The position numbers were made by a program, and so were the translations under genes. The notes beneath the pieces are model-generated. The model was not told the origin of the DNA. It saw only the letters and a program-made list of their open reading frames with translations, and did no database searches. A stretch of 64,000 bases of DNA from Prado023 sp963736425 (lineage in GTDB: Bacteria; Actinomycetota; Actinomycetes; S36-B12; CAIYMF01), in assembly GCA_963736425.1 (NCBI GenBank), contig CAVTOX010000027.1, positions 10,661-74,660 on the forward strand, given 5' to 3'. Below, in pieces: positions 8,275 to 18,614 of the stretch; position 1 is the first letter of the stretch, and each line of letters starts with the position of its first letter.

Positions 8275-9543
8275 ATGGGCAGGAAGACGATGTTGTCGGC
8301 GTGCGCGGCCGCCGGGCTGCTGCTCGCCGCGTGCGGATCCGACGGCCAGGGGGCGGACCCGTCGGCCAGCGTCAGCGCGAGCGGGGCGCCGAGCGCCACC
8401 TCCTCGATCCTCATCTGGTCCGATCCAGCCCATGCCGAGGCGCTCAAGGCCACCGCAGCGGCCCACCAGAAGGCGACGGGCGTGGAGGTCCTGGTGCAGA
8501 CGGTCGGCACGGACCTGACCAAGATCCGCGACGACATCACCACGCTCGCACCCCAGGGCCAGGGGCCTGACCTGTTCGTCGGGCAGAGTGACTGGGTGGG
8601 CCTACTGGCCGACTACGGCGTGCTTGCGCCCATCGACCTCTCCACCCGGGCCAGCAGCTTCCGCCCAGTCTCGGTCGGCGGCTTCACCTACGAGGCCCGT
8701 ACCTACGGGGTGCCCTTCGCCACCGAGAACCTCGCCCTGTTCCGCAACACCGACCTGGCCCCGGAGGTCCCCGAGTCGATCGACGTGATGGCGCGCGACG
8801 GGCTGGAGCTCAAGGACAAGGACGACCAGATCCTGCCCATCGCGCTCCCAGTGGGCCCACAGGGCGACGCCTACCACTGGTACCCGTTCTACAGCGCGGC
8901 CGGCGGCAAGATCTTCGGCCTCGACACACAGGGTGGCTACACCGCAGATGAGCTCGAGGTGGGCAAGCCCGGGAGTATCGAGGCGGCGAAGCGGCTCGCG
9001 CAGCTGACCGAGGACGGCGCACTGGACAAGGACACGACCCTCGACGAAGCCCTGACCGCGTTCACCTCGGGCAAATCCCCCTACCTGATCTCCGGGCCGT
9101 GGAGCGTGGACGCGGTTCGCCAGTCCGGAGTGCCCTTCGTGGTCGAGGCGGTCCCGGGCTTCGACTCTGTGCTGGCCTCCCGCAGCCAGGCGATGGTCAC
9201 CTCCCAGGGCCTGCTCCAGTCCGCCTTCGCCCGCAACCCGGCCGGTGCGCAGGATTACCTGACAACGACCGCGATGACCACTGGCGTCATGAGTGCGCTT
9301 GCTGCCCCCGGAGGTCTGGCCCCGGCATGGGTGGACTCCTACGCGATCGCCGCTGCTGACCCCGTGATCAAGGGCTTCGGCGACTACGCCGACGCCTCGG
9401 CGCCGATGCCCAACCTCGCCCAGATGGACCTCGTCTGGCCGGCCCTGAGCCAGGCCCAGGTGGATGTGATGTCCGGCTCGAACCCGACGAAGACGATGAA
9501 GGCCGCGGGGCGTGAGATCCAGTCCGCCATCGATGCCGGCTGA
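8275..9543 (+). CDS. Sugar ABC transporter substrate-binding lipoprotein, MalE-like (copy 1)
   Basis: A 422-residue periplasm-facing lipoprotein of the maltose/oligosaccharide-binding group. The ATG at 8275 follows GAGTGGGGA and gives a signal peptide ending in lipobox LLAAC with Cys20. Landmarks match copy 2 at 9722: ILIWSDPAHAEALKATAA, GDAYHWYPFYSAAGGKIFG, SPYLISGPWSVD and the closing NPTKTMKAAGREIQSAID. The signature fits family 1 solute-binding proteins. It lies 178 bases before copy 2, so it may have its own promoter. Two binding proteins in front of one permease pair suggest two related glucans are taken up by the same MalFG channel. The exact sugar is unknown. Confidence 0.9.
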   Translation: MGRKTMLSACAAAGLLLAACGSDGQGADPSASVSASGAPSATSSILIWSDPAHAEALKATAAAHQKATGVEVLVQTVGTDLTKIRDDITTLAPQGQGPDLFVGQSDWVGLLADYGVLAPIDLSTRASSFRPVSVGGFTYEARTYGVPFATENLALFRNTDLAPEVPESIDVMARDGLELKDKDDQILPIALPVGPQGDAYHWYPFYSAAGGKIFGLDTQGGYTADELEVGKPGSIEAAKRLAQLTEDGALDKDTTLDEALTAFTSGKSPYLISGPWSVDAVRQSGVPFVVEAVPGFDSVLASRSQAMVTSQGLLQSAFARNPAGAQDYLTTTAMTTGVMSALAAPGGLAPAWVDSYAIAAADPVIKGFGDYADASAPMPNLAQMDLVWPALSQAQVDVMSGSNPTKTMKAAGREIQSAIDAG

Positions 9544-9625
9544 GCAAGCGCTCTCTGCGTTGCGTCGCCCGACCGCCGGGGATCAGACTGCATTCACAAC
9601 GATTTGGTAACGAAACGACCACGCG

Positions 9626-9658
9626 CCCCCACGCGTCGCTACGACGCGAACGAGGGGG
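9626..9658 (+). terminator. Hairpin between the two MalE genes
   Basis: CGCGTCG and CGACGCG pair perfectly around a three-base loop. An outer CCCCC/GGGGG pair extends the structure across an internal loop. It lies 83 bases after the stop of copy 1 and about 60 bases before copy 2. There is no T run, so it could be a weak terminator or a 5'-leader structure for copy 2. Confidence 0.4.
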
Positions 9659-9721
9659 CATGATGCCCTCAGCGGGGTCCCGTACGGCCCCGTGTTCCAC
9701 TCACCCAGAAACGGAGCATCC

Positions 9722-10975
9722 ATGCGCCGCACCACCAAAGCCGGGGCCGCAGCCGCCAGCCTCGCCCTTCTTCTTGCTGCCTGCAGCAGCGGAAGCGACA
9801 CAGCAACGACCGACACGGCCTCGAGTTCAGCGCCCGCAGCGAGTTCAGGCACGTTCACGATCTGGGCCGATGAGGTCCGGACCGCCCCGATCAAGGCCCA
9901 GTGCGACGCGTTCGCCGAGGCCAACGGCATCACCTGTGAGGTGGTCCAGATCGACTTCGGCGACATCCGCGCCAAGGTCGTCCAGGGCAACCAGACCGGG
10001 GACGTGCCCGACCTGTTCATCGGTGCCCACGACTGGCTCGGCGAGCTCGTGACCAACGGCGTCGTCACGCCGTTCGACCTCGGCGCCAAGTCGAGCAGCT
10101 TCAGCGATGTGGCCGTCAAGGCTGTCGCCTACGACGGCAAGAGCTACGGCGTGCCCTACGCGGTGGAGAACATCGCGCTGCTGACCAATCCGAAGTTGTC
10201 TCCCGAGTGCCCGGCATCCCTGGATGACCTGGTCTCCCAGGGCGAGACGCTGCTGAAGGACAAGAAGGCTTCGCTGCCCCTTGCCCTGCAGATCGGCGAC
10301 AAGGGCGACGCGTACCACTGGTACCCGCTCTACAGCGCCAACGGTGGCTACATCTTCGGTGAGAACGCCGACGGCACCACCAACGTCGAGGACATGGGCG
10401 TCGGCCAGGCCGGCTCCATCGCCGCAGCCGAGAGCCTGCAGATGATGGCCGACAAGAAGCTGATCAAGGCCTCGGTCACCGGCGACATCGCCAAGGAGTC
10501 CTACAACACCGGCAAGTCGGCCTGGTTCATCACCGGACCGTGGAATGCTGCCGATGCTGTGAAGGCCGTCCCGGACACCATGGTGTGCCCGGTTCCCAAT
10601 GGGCCCGCGACGTCCTCGGCGTTCATCGGCGTGCAGACGATGTTCATCCCCACCAAGGCGAAGAACGCCCTGATCGCGCAGACGTTCCTCAATGACTACG
10701 TGATGACCACGGAGTTCATGGACGCCATGTACGCCGCCGATCCCCGCCCGCCGGCGTGGACCGAATCGGCCGACAAGATCACGGACCCGATCACCAAGGG
10801 GTTCATCGACTTCGGCAAGCAGGGCATCCCGCAGCCGTCCGTGCCCGAGATGGGTTCGGTCTGGGAGTCCCTGGGTCTGGCTGAGTTCAAGGTCGCGTCG
10901 GGTGAGGATCCGACCAAGACCATGACCGCAGCTGGCGATTCCATCAACAAGGCGATTGCCGCAGCCAACGGCTGA
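9722..10975 (+). CDS. malE: Sugar ABC transporter substrate-binding lipoprotein, MalE-like (copy 2)
   Basis: The 417-residue lipoprotein starts at 9722 after a weak CGGAG site. Its signal peptide ends with lipobox LLLAAC, Cys21. The mature part is a typical maltose-binding fold: GTFTIWADEVRTAPIKAQCD, then GDVPDLFIGAHDWLGEL, GDAYHWYPLYSANGGYIFG, SAWFITGPWNAADAV and the C-terminal DPTKTMTAAGDSINKAI. It lies directly before malF and malG with 29 bases between, so it is the main binding protein of that transporter. It is clearly a relative of copy 1 by shared landmarks, most likely from tandem duplication. The ligand is probably maltose, maltodextrin or a related glucan, given the GH13 gene downstream. 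Confidence 0.92.
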   Translation: MRRTTKAGAAAASLALLLAACSSGSDTATTDTASSSAPAASSGTFTIWADEVRTAPIKAQCDAFAEANGITCEVVQIDFGDIRAKVVQGNQTGDVPDLFIGAHDWLGELVTNGVVTPFDLGAKSSSFSDVAVKAVAYDGKSYGVPYAVENIALLTNPKLSPECPASLDDLVSQGETLLKDKKASLPLALQIGDKGDAYHWYPLYSANGGYIFGENADGTTNVEDMGVGQAGSIAAAESLQMMADKKLIKASVTGDIAKESYNTGKSAWFITGPWNAADAVKAVPDTMVCPVPNGPATSSAFIGVQTMFIPTKAKNALIAQTFLNDYVMTTEFMDAMYAADPRPPAWTESADKITDPITKGFIDFGKQGIPQPSVPEMGSVWESLGLAEFKVASGEDPTKTMTAAGDSINKAIAAANG

Positions 10976-11004
10976 TCCGCTGATCACCACCTGAACGCGA
11001 AGGG

Positions 11005-12618
11005 ATGAAGAACCCGACCATGAGCACAGCCACCAAACCCGCACCGGACAAGGTCGTCCGCAAGAAGTCCAGCACCACCACAGCAGGTGGCCTGGCCGTC
11101 AAGCTGATCCTTGTGGGCCTGATCGACGCACTACTGGTCTGGGCCCTGATCCAGTGCATCTCCGATGGCTGGACGCTTGGGGTCGGGTTCTTCATCTTCG
11201 CCCTCTTCGCAGTGAACCTGGTGTACTTCACCAGGGGCCTGCCCATGAAGTACCTGCTCCCCGGCCTCATGTTCCTGCTGGTCTACCAGCTGTTCACCAT
11301 GGTGCTGACCGGCTACACCTCCTTCACCAACTACGGGACCGGCCACCTCGGCGACAAGGAGGACGCGATCTCCGCCCTCCTGCAGCGTGAGGAGCAGCCC
11401 GTCGCCGACTCGGCGGCCTATCCCGTGGTGCCCATCGAGAAGGGCGGGACGGTCTCGATGCTCGTCACGTTCCCTGAGGGCACCGACCAGGCCGGCCAGA
11501 CGTTCATCGGAACCCCCGAGAGCCTCACCGCCGTCCCGCCCGACCAGCTGCAGACAACCGGCGAGAAGGTCACCGGGGTCACGGGCTACCAGTCACTGAA
11601 CCTGGGCACGATGTCCAACAACCCCGACTTCACCGCCCAGTGGAGCGAGTTGCGGGTACCTCTCAACGACACGACCGGAACCTTCTTGAAATCCTCCAGC
11701 ATCTTCGAGGCCAAGGAGTTCAAGTCCGGGTTCGTCTACGACGAGACCGCCGACACAATGACCGACACCAACACGGGCGTCGTGTACACCCCGGTGGAAT
11801 CGGGCAACTTCGCCTCGCCCGACGGGAAGAAGCTCGAACCCGGTTGGATCGTGGGCGTCGGCCTCGCGAACTACTCCTCACTCCTGACGGATCCGACCAT
11901 CCGCGACAACTTCTTCCCGATCATGATCTGGACGTTCGCGTTCGCGTTCCTCACGGTCTTCACAACCTTCGCGCTGGGTCTGCTGCTGGCCATCGTCATG
12001 AGCGACCGTCGGATGAAGGGGCAGAAGTACTACCGGGTTCTTCTGATCCTTCCCTACGCGCTGCCCATCTTCCTGACCGCGATCCTGTGGAAGGGCATGC
12101 TCAACGTCGACTTCGGAATCATCAACCAGATCCTGCCGGGCAACACGAACTGGCTCGGGGACGCCTGGCTGGCCCGCTTCTCACTGCTCTTCGTGAACCT
12201 GTGGATCGCCTATCCCTACTTCCTGCTCGTCTGCACCGGTGCGCTCACGGCCATCCCGGGCGACCTGAAGGAGGCGGCGTTCGTCGACGGCGCGAGCGGC
12301 TTCCACGCCTTCCGCACTGTCATCCTCCCGCTGCTGATGATCTCCGTGGCCCCGTTGCTCATTGCCTCGTTCGCCTTCAACTTCAACAACTTCACCCTCA
12401 TCGAGTACCTCACTGGCGGTGGGCCCTTCAAGGGCCAACTGAACGACGGCGGCTCAACAGACCTCCTCATCAACTGGACCTATCGAAAGGCCTTCAACAA
12501 GACCAATCAGCAGTTGGGTCTTGCGGCCGCGATCTCCCTGGTCATATTCGTGATCGTCGGGACGATCTCAGCCATCTCGTTCCGCTCCACCAAGAAGCTT
12601 GAGGAGATCGGCGCATGA
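11005..12618 (+). CDS. malF: Maltose/maltodextrin ABC permease MalF
   Basis: A 537-residue inner-membrane permease. Three hydrophobic helices (about residues 30-110) are followed by a long outside domain (residues 115-290), as in MalF, then five more helices. The coupling-loop motif EAAFVDGASGFHAFRTVILP (about residues 425-444) contacts the ATPase. An ATG five codons later (11020) is an alternative start; the spacing to GAAGGG does not decide between them. The stop overlaps the start of malG (ATGA), so the two are translationally coupled. The partner ATPase is one of the two MsiK-like proteins downstream. Confidence 0.93.
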   Translation: MKNPTMSTATKPAPDKVVRKKSSTTTAGGLAVKLILVGLIDALLVWALIQCISDGWTLGVGFFIFALFAVNLVYFTRGLPMKYLLPGLMFLLVYQLFTMVLTGYTSFTNYGTGHLGDKEDAISALLQREEQPVADSAAYPVVPIEKGGTVSMLVTFPEGTDQAGQTFIGTPESLTAVPPDQLQTTGEKVTGVTGYQSLNLGTMSNNPDFTAQWSELRVPLNDTTGTFLKSSSIFEAKEFKSGFVYDETADTMTDTNTGVVYTPVESGNFASPDGKKLEPGWIVGVGLANYSSLLTDPTIRDNFFPIMIWTFAFAFLTVFTTFALGLLLAIVMSDRRMKGQKYYRVLLILPYALPIFLTAILWKGMLNVDFGIINQILPGNTNWLGDAWLARFSLLFVNLWIAYPYFLLVCTGALTAIPGDLKEAAFVDGASGFHAFRTVILPLLMISVAPLLIASFAFNFNNFTLIEYLTGGGPFKGQLNDGGSTDLLINWTYRKAFNKTNQQLGLAAAISLVIFVIVGTISAISFRSTKKLEEIGA

Positions 12619-13562
12619 GCACTACGACTTCGACTGCGCCCACCCCCGTCAAGGTGGAGAAGATGTCGGCCGGCCGCTGGGTGAAGACCGTGGGATGGCG
12701 CCACCTGATCATGGTGCTTGCCGTGCTGTTCGCCCTGTTCCCGATCGGGTACATCCTCAACCTTGCCTTCGCCGGCGGCAACACCCTGACCTCGGCCTGC
12801 CCCCTGGAGTACCAGGGACTGAAGGCGGTCAGCTGCCTCATCCCGCAACCGTGGAAGTGGGACACTGAGAACTTCTCGAAGGTGATCGCCAACAAGCAGC
12901 GTCCCTTCCCCGTGTGGTTCAAGAACACCATGATCATCGCCACGGTCGTGTCGTTCGTGTCTGTCTTCATGGGGGCAGCTGCGGCGTTCGCGTTCAGCCG
13001 GATGCGCTTCACGGGCCGGCGTCCGGGGCTCCTGGCCCTGGTCCTGGTCCAGATGTTCCCCGCCATCCTGGCGCTCACGGCGATCTTCCTGCTGCTGACC
13101 CAGATCCGCGACGTGTTCCCCCTGCTGGGCCTGAACTCGATCTACGGCCTGATCCTGGTGTATCTGGGCGGGACCCTGGGGGTGAACACGTACCTCATGA
13201 AGGGCTTCTTCGACACGATCCCGGTCGAGATCGACGAGTCCGCGCGGATTGACGGCGCGAGCCACGTGCGGATCTTCTTCGGCATGATCCTGCGCCTGGC
13301 TGCCCCGATCCTCACCGTCGTGTTCTTCGTCACCTTCACCGGGATGTTCAACGAGCTGGCGATCGCCTCGGTCATCGTTCCCAACCAGTTGGACACCACG
13401 TTGGCAGTCGGCTTGAACACCTACGTGAGCAACCCACTGAAGCAGGAATGGGGCTATTTCGCGGCCGGTGCGCTCATCGCCGCGGTCCCCATGCTGCTCG
13501 TCTTCGCCGTCGCACAGCGCCAGCTGGTCACCGGCCTCACCGCCGGGGCGGTCAAGGGCTGA
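12615..13562 (+). CDS. malG: Maltose/maltodextrin ABC permease MalG
   Basis: A 315-residue permease with six helices beginning at residues 30-50. It has a short outside loop holding two cysteines (SACPLEYQGLKAVSC) that may form a disulfide. The coupling-loop motif is IDESARIDGASHVRIFFGMI. The C-terminus QRQLVTGLTAGAVKG is the usual MalG ending, which reaches into the ATPase dimer. It overlaps malF by four bases and is 10 bases before the GH13 gene, so the three form one operon with malE copy 2. Confidence 0.93.
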   Translation: MSTTTSTAPTPVKVEKMSAGRWVKTVGWRHLIMVLAVLFALFPIGYILNLAFAGGNTLTSACPLEYQGLKAVSCLIPQPWKWDTENFSKVIANKQRPFPVWFKNTMIIATVVSFVSVFMGAAAAFAFSRMRFTGRRPGLLALVLVQMFPAILALTAIFLLLTQIRDVFPLLGLNSIYGLILVYLGGTLGVNTYLMKGFFDTIPVEIDESARIDGASHVRIFFGMILRLAAPILTVVFFVTFTGMFNELAIASVIVPNQLDTTLAVGLNTYVSNPLKQEWGYFAAGALIAAVPMLLVFAVAQRQLVTGLTAGAVKG

Positions 13563-13572
13563 CCCGCACCGG

Positions 13573-15459
13573 ATGAACAACGGGTCGGTCTCGTCGGGGT
13601 CGCTGCTCGAGGCGCCGCACCACGACGGATCGCCGGCGTACTGCCCCGACCCGCCGAAGGAGCACGGTGACTCGTTCACCGTGCTCCTTCGCACATCCGC
13701 CGACGATCCTGTGAGCCGCGTGGCGGTCCGCCAGGTGCACGACGGTGAGCCCTTCTTCGTCCAGGCGCGCGTCGACCGGCGCACGCCGTCAGGCACGTGG
13801 TGGCGGGCGGATCTGGTCGCCCACAACACCGTGTCCAACTACCGGTTCCTCCTCGACGGCGGCTCGACCGACTACCGCTGGCTCAGCGCCGCCGGGCTGG
13901 TCGAGGCCGATGTGCCCGACCGCGGGGACTTCCGGGTTGCCCTGGCGTCCAAGGCCCCGGCCTGGCTCGACGACGCGATCGTGTACCAGATCCTCCCCGA
14001 CCGCTTCGCCCGCAGCGGCCGGGTAAGCGAACCGTTGCCCGACTGGGCCGTTCCCGCCGCGTGGGGGGACGCCCCGAACCCCGCCGGACGACCAGCAGCC
14101 CGGCAGCTCTTCGGGGGCGACCTGTACGGCGTGGTCGAGCACCTGGACCACATCGCCGCCCTCGGCGCCAACGCCCTGTACCTCACCCCCGCCTTCCCTG
14201 CGGCCTCGAGCCACCGCTACAACGCCTCGAGCTTCGACCACATCGACCCGCTCCTCGGTGGGGACGCGGCCTACCGGGAGCTCATCGACACCGCCCATGC
14301 CCGGGGGATGCGCGTCCTCGGCGACCTGACGACGAACCACACCGGGAGCACGCACGACTGGTTCCTGACCGGCCGCGCCGACATGAGCTCCCCGGAGTCG
14401 GACTTCTACCTCTTCGGCCCGGACATGGCCGACGACGGGGACCGGGACTACGTCGGGTGGTTCGGGCACCGGTCCCTGCCCAAGCTCGACCACCGCAGCG
14501 CCGAGCTGCGCCGCCGCCTGGTCGACGGACCGGACAGCGTGGTTGCCCGGTGGCTGCGGTTCGGCCTGGATGGCTGGCGAATCGACGTAGCCAACATGAC
14601 CGGCCGCTACCGGGAGACGGACCTGACCCGGGAGATCGCCCGCGAGATCCGCGCCACAATGGCAGAGGTCACCCCCGAGGCCTACCTTGTCGGGGAGCAC
14701 TTCCACGACTTCCTCGGCGACGTCGATGGCACCACGTGGCACGGGATCATGAACTACTCGGGCCTGGCCCGCCCCATGTGGACGTGGCTCGCGCGCCGGG
14801 ACCCGGTATTCGACAGTTGGCTGGGCGCACCCCTTCCCCGCTGGCCGCACCTGCCCGGGCCGTCCGTGGTGTCCACCATGCGCGCGTTCAGCGCCATCCC
14901 GTGGTCGGCGCGCCAAGCCAGCCTGACCATGGTCTCCAGCCACGACACCCCCCGGATCGCGACCATCACCGCGAACCCAGCGCTGACCGAGGTTGCGGTC
15001 GCCGCGATGATCGCCCACCCGGGCATTCCCATGATCTGGGCCGGCGACGAGATCGGCATGGAGGGTGTCACAGGCGAGGAGGGCCGCCGCGGGTTCCCCT
15101 GGGATCAGCCGGAGACCTGGGATCGCGCTCTCCTGTCCGTTTTCAGGCAACTCTGTGCCATTCGGCGCGACTCCGTGGCCCTGCGTCGGGGAGGCTTGCG
15201 CTGGGTCCACGTCGATGCCGATCGGATCGCCTGGCTGCGGGAGACGGATGAGGAGTCCATACTCATCCTGCTCGCGCGCACAGGCGGCCCGCCGATCACG
15301 CTGAGCGCACCGCTGCTCGGTCTCGACGACGGCTTGCAGGCACGGAACGTGTACGGAGGGGCAACCCTCACCGCACGCGCAGGGCTGGCAACATTGCCAG
15401 GAGATGGTCCGATGGTCCAGATGTGGGAACTGCCGGGGCTTTGCCGCCCCAGTCGATGA
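13573..15459 (+). CDS. GH13 alpha-glucan hydrolase, neopullulanase/cyclomaltodextrinase type
   Basis: The 628-residue enzyme has no signal peptide, so it works in the cytosol on imported maltodextrins. An N-terminal CBM34-like beta domain (residues 1-125) precedes the (beta/alpha)8 barrel. Barrel landmarks are ALYLTPAF, the first conserved region DLTTNHTG, the nucleophile Asp in GWRIDVANM, the acid Glu in YLVGEHFHD and the transition-state Asp in VSSHDTPR. The start at 13573 was chosen because the longer frame only overlaps malG. It may hydrolyse alpha-1,4 links of cyclic or linear dextrins; fine specificity is unknown. A perfect 16-base inverted repeat lies inside its first 40 codons. Confidence 0.9.
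   Translation: MNNGSVSSGSLLEAPHHDGSPAYCPDPPKEHGDSFTVLLRTSADDPVSRVAVRQVHDGEPFFVQARVDRRTPSGTWWRADLVAHNTVSNYRFLLDGGSTDYRWLSAAGLVEADVPDRGDFRVALASKAPAWLDDAIVYQILPDRFARSGRVSEPLPDWAVPAAWGDAPNPAGRPAARQLFGGDLYGVVEHLDHIAALGANALYLTPAFPAASSHRYNASSFDHIDPLLGGDAAYRELIDTAHARGMRVLGDLTTNHTGSTHDWFLTGRADMSSPESDFYLFGPDMADDGDRDYVGWFGHRSLPKLDHRSAELRRRLVDGPDSVVARWLRFGLDGWRIDVANMTGRYRETDLTREIAREIRATMAEVTPEAYLVGEHFHDFLGDVDGTTWHGIMNYSGLARPMWTWLARRDPVFDSWLGAPLPRWPHLPGPSVVSTMRAFSAIPWSARQASLTMVSSHDTPRIATITANPALTEVAVAAMIAHPGIPMIWAGDEIGMEGVTGEEGRRGFPWDQPETWDRALLSVFRQLCAIRRDSVALRRGGLRWVHVDADRIAWLRETDEESILILLARTGGPPITLSAPLLGLDDGLQARNVYGGATLTARAGLATLPGDGPMVQMWELPGLCRPSR
13655..13691. repeat. Perfect 16-base inverted repeat inside the GH13 coding start
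   Basis: CGAAGGAGCACGGTGA (13655-13670) pairs exactly with 13676-13691 around the loop CTCGT. It lies about 80 bases into the reading frame, in a segment that still codes for the N-terminal beta domain. Its strength is like that of an intrinsic hairpin terminator without a T run. It could damp expression downstream of malG. Confidence 0.85.
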
Positions 15460-15470
15460 ACAGGAGTGCT

Positions 15471-16670
<1,200 letters not shown>

Positions 16671-16689
16671 CCCGAACACCGCACGATCG

Positions 16690-16716
16690 GTGCCCTGACG
16701 CAACGCGTCGGGGCAC
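16690..16716 (+). terminator. Intrinsic terminator-like hairpin after the maltose operon
   Basis: GTGCCCTGACG pairs with CGTCGGGGCAC (one G-T pair) around the loop CAACG. It starts 20 bases after the stop of ATPase copy 1 and 27 bases before the next start. It is followed by TGTCGTTC rather than a clean T run. Confidence 0.65.
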
Positions 16717-16742
16717 TGTCGTTCGTGGCGCACAATGGACCT

Positions 16743-17428
16743 GTGACCGACATGTACTCGCCCTCCGCGCCCGAGCAACACGACACGACGGCCATCCCCC
16801 GTCCCTACCCGCCCGCCGGCCAGGCACCGGGCTATGCGCCGGGCTATCGCCGGGCTACGGCCCCGGGTACGACCCCCGGTACGCACCCGGCTTCGGCGCG
16901 GGCTACGCCCCCGGGTACGTCCCCGGCACTCCTGCAGCCGACGCGTGGGAGTCCAAGTACCGCAGCCAGCGCACGCGCACCCGCATCGCGGTCGCGATCG
17001 CCGCAGTCACCTCGGCTGCGGCCCTCGTCCTCGGGGTGACTGCCTGGCAGGTCTCGCAGAACCCCCTGCTCGCGGCCGCGTCACAGCTGGCCTCCGGCGA
17101 CCTGAACCTCGGCGGGATCACTCCCCCGGCGACGCCGGACGGCACCGTGCCCGACACGACCACGCCGGACGCGACCACTCCGGGCGGCACCGCCCCCGAC
17201 GCCCAGGCCCCCAACAGCCTTGACGTCCCGCTGTCAGAGCTCCCGATCCCGGACTCGCTGAAGAGCATGGCCTCGGCCGTCGGGATCACCGACGTCGGCC
17301 AGCTGCTCGACCTCGCGGTAGCCAACGGCATCATGACGCAGGAGGACGCGGACAAGCTCCGGGCCGGGATCGCGACGGGGGCACTCGCCAATGGCCTGGC
17401 CCAAGGTCAGGGTCAGGGTCAGCAGTAG
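16743..17428 (+). CDS. Gly/Tyr/Pro-rich single-pass membrane protein, frameshifted
   Basis: The GTG at 16743 opens a low-complexity head (PAGQAPGYAPGYR). Near base 16850 the frame must change once, after which the repeat continues as GYGPGYDPRYAPGFGAGYAP. A charged linker (KYRSQRTRTR), a membrane helix (IAVAIAAVTSAAALVLGVTA) and an outside Thr/Pro-rich linker follow. The last 70 residues form a helical domain (LDVPLSELPIPDSLKSMASA) ending in Gln/Gly repeats. The PGY repeats fit a cytosolic disordered tail. The function is unknown. Repeat DNA invites both assembly errors and slippage, so the shift may be either. Confidence 0.65.
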
Positions 17429-17473
17429 CCAGCCCTCACGCGACGACCGGGCGACGCTCGACGCTCGTCACCC

Positions 17474-18412
17474 TTACCGCGCTGCCTGCGCTGCGGCCAC
17501 CGCGGTGACGAACTCCACGCTGGCGTTCGAGATCTGCGTGCGCGCCTCGTCGTGGCTGGTGGTCGGCTCGCCGTCGCCGGGCTGCGGGCCGTAGTCGGCG
17601 AAGAACGAATGGACGGCCCCCTCGATCGGCACGAACTGGCTCCCGGCCGGCAAGTTGGCCCGTGAGGCTGCGATGTCCTCCGGGGTGGCGAGCCCATCAT
17701 GGGTGCCGAACACGCTGGTGACCTCCGCCTTCAGCGACTCGCTGATGTCGCTGGCCGGGTAGGAGGCGTGCAGCAGCAGCCCACGGGCCGAGCCGGCGTC
17801 ACCACCGTTGTCGTTGGCCTGCATGGACGCCACAGTGCCGCCGAGGCTGTGGCCACCGAGGACCCACGCCTTCGTGTCCGGGAAGTCCCCGCGGACTGCA
17901 TCGAAGGCCCCCAGGGACAGGAACGCGATCCCCAGCGGTTGCTTGACGATCACGACCCGATACCCGGCCTCCGCCAGCGGGCGAAGGACCGCCGCGTAGG
18001 CCCGCGCCTCCACCTTCGCCCCCGGTTGGAAGAAGACCGAGGTCGGGGAGGCCGGCCCGTCCGCAGGTTCGAGCACGACCCGACTGGAGGTCTCGGTCAC
18101 CACTACCCCAGCGCCGGAATCCATCGCGGCGATGGCCGGCTCCTGGGCGCTGAACGGACGCAGCCACGCGATCGCCGCCAGCCACCCGACCGCGCCGACG
18201 CACAGGGCGATCGACCCCACCCGCCGCCAACCATGGAGGGCAGGGCGATCCTGACGATGCAGGACCAGCGCCCCGACGCACCCGAGGACTGTGACGAGCA
18301 GCAGGACGGCGTACGCCCACTGCCCGTGCACCACCGCGGGGAGCTCTGTCAGCAGGACCCATCCGACGATGACCAGCCCGAGCAGGGCCAGGACCCGAGA
18401 CACCAGCTTCAT
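17474..18412 (-). CDS. Membrane-anchored alpha/beta-hydrolase, dienelactone hydrolase-like
   Basis: The 312-residue protein has three N-terminal membrane helices (residues 3-20, 27-45 and 60-76) and then an outside hydrolase domain. The nucleophile elbow is GGHSLGGTVA, the acid residue is in FGTHDGLATP, and the catalytic His lies in EGAVHSFFADYG. The phrase FFQPGAKVEARAYAAVLRPL is typical of the alpha/beta-hydrolase_5 group. The start at 18412 was chosen because the helices begin there; the longer frame is a shadow. It is divergent from ATPase copy 2 and shares the 11-base repeat region with it. The substrate is unknown. Confidence 0.8.
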   Translation of the reverse strand: MKLVSRVLALLGLVIVGWVLLTELPAVVHGQWAYAVLLLVTVLGCVGALVLHRQDRPALHGWRRVGSIALCVGAVGWLAAIAWLRPFSAQEPAIAAMDSGAGVVVTETSSRVVLEPADGPASPTSVFFQPGAKVEARAYAAVLRPLAEAGYRVVIVKQPLGIAFLSLGAFDAVRGDFPDTKAWVLGGHSLGGTVASMQANDNGGDAGSARGLLLHASYPASDISESLKAEVTSVFGTHDGLATPEDIAASRANLPAGSQFVPIEGAVHSFFADYGPQPGDGEPTTSHDEARTQISNASVEFVTAVAAAQAAR

Positions 18413-18446
18413 GGGAAGGATCCTAGGCACGGGCTCGAGCCCCGGG

Positions 18447-18490
18447 CTGGATCGTGACCCGGATCGAACTCGGATCGTTCTCGGATCGTT
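18447..18490. promoter_or_regulatory. Tandem 11-base direct repeats, candidate operator
   Basis: Three contiguous 11-base units, CCCGGATCGAA (18458-18468), CTCGGATCGTT (18469-18479) and CTCGGATCGTT (18480-18490), are preceded by one more GGATCG at 18449, one base out of phase. The 11-base period places each unit on the same face of the helix, as OmpR/PhoB-type regulators require. The array lies between divergent genes, about 35 bases upstream of a TATTCT -10 candidate (18525-18530) for ATPase copy 2. Confidence 0.6.
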
Positions 18491-18614
18491 GGCCAACAAC
18501 CACCCTTCGCAGGCCCACCTCGCCTATTCTTGGCCACAGACCGCATCCGCGGTCCGCATCACCCTCCACACGGATCGTCCGGCACGTACCTGCCGGTGAA
18601 GGGAACGAAGAATC

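Noticed and set aside
9542..9555. GAGCAAGCGCTCTC as a LacI/MalR-type operator before malE copy 2
   Set aside because: Only four-base arms match and it has no second copy near the other sugar genes.
12507..13838. Long minus-strand frame opposite malG and the GH13 gene
   Set aside because: Low-complexity H/D/E/Q/R content with no motif; the plus strand holds clear malG.
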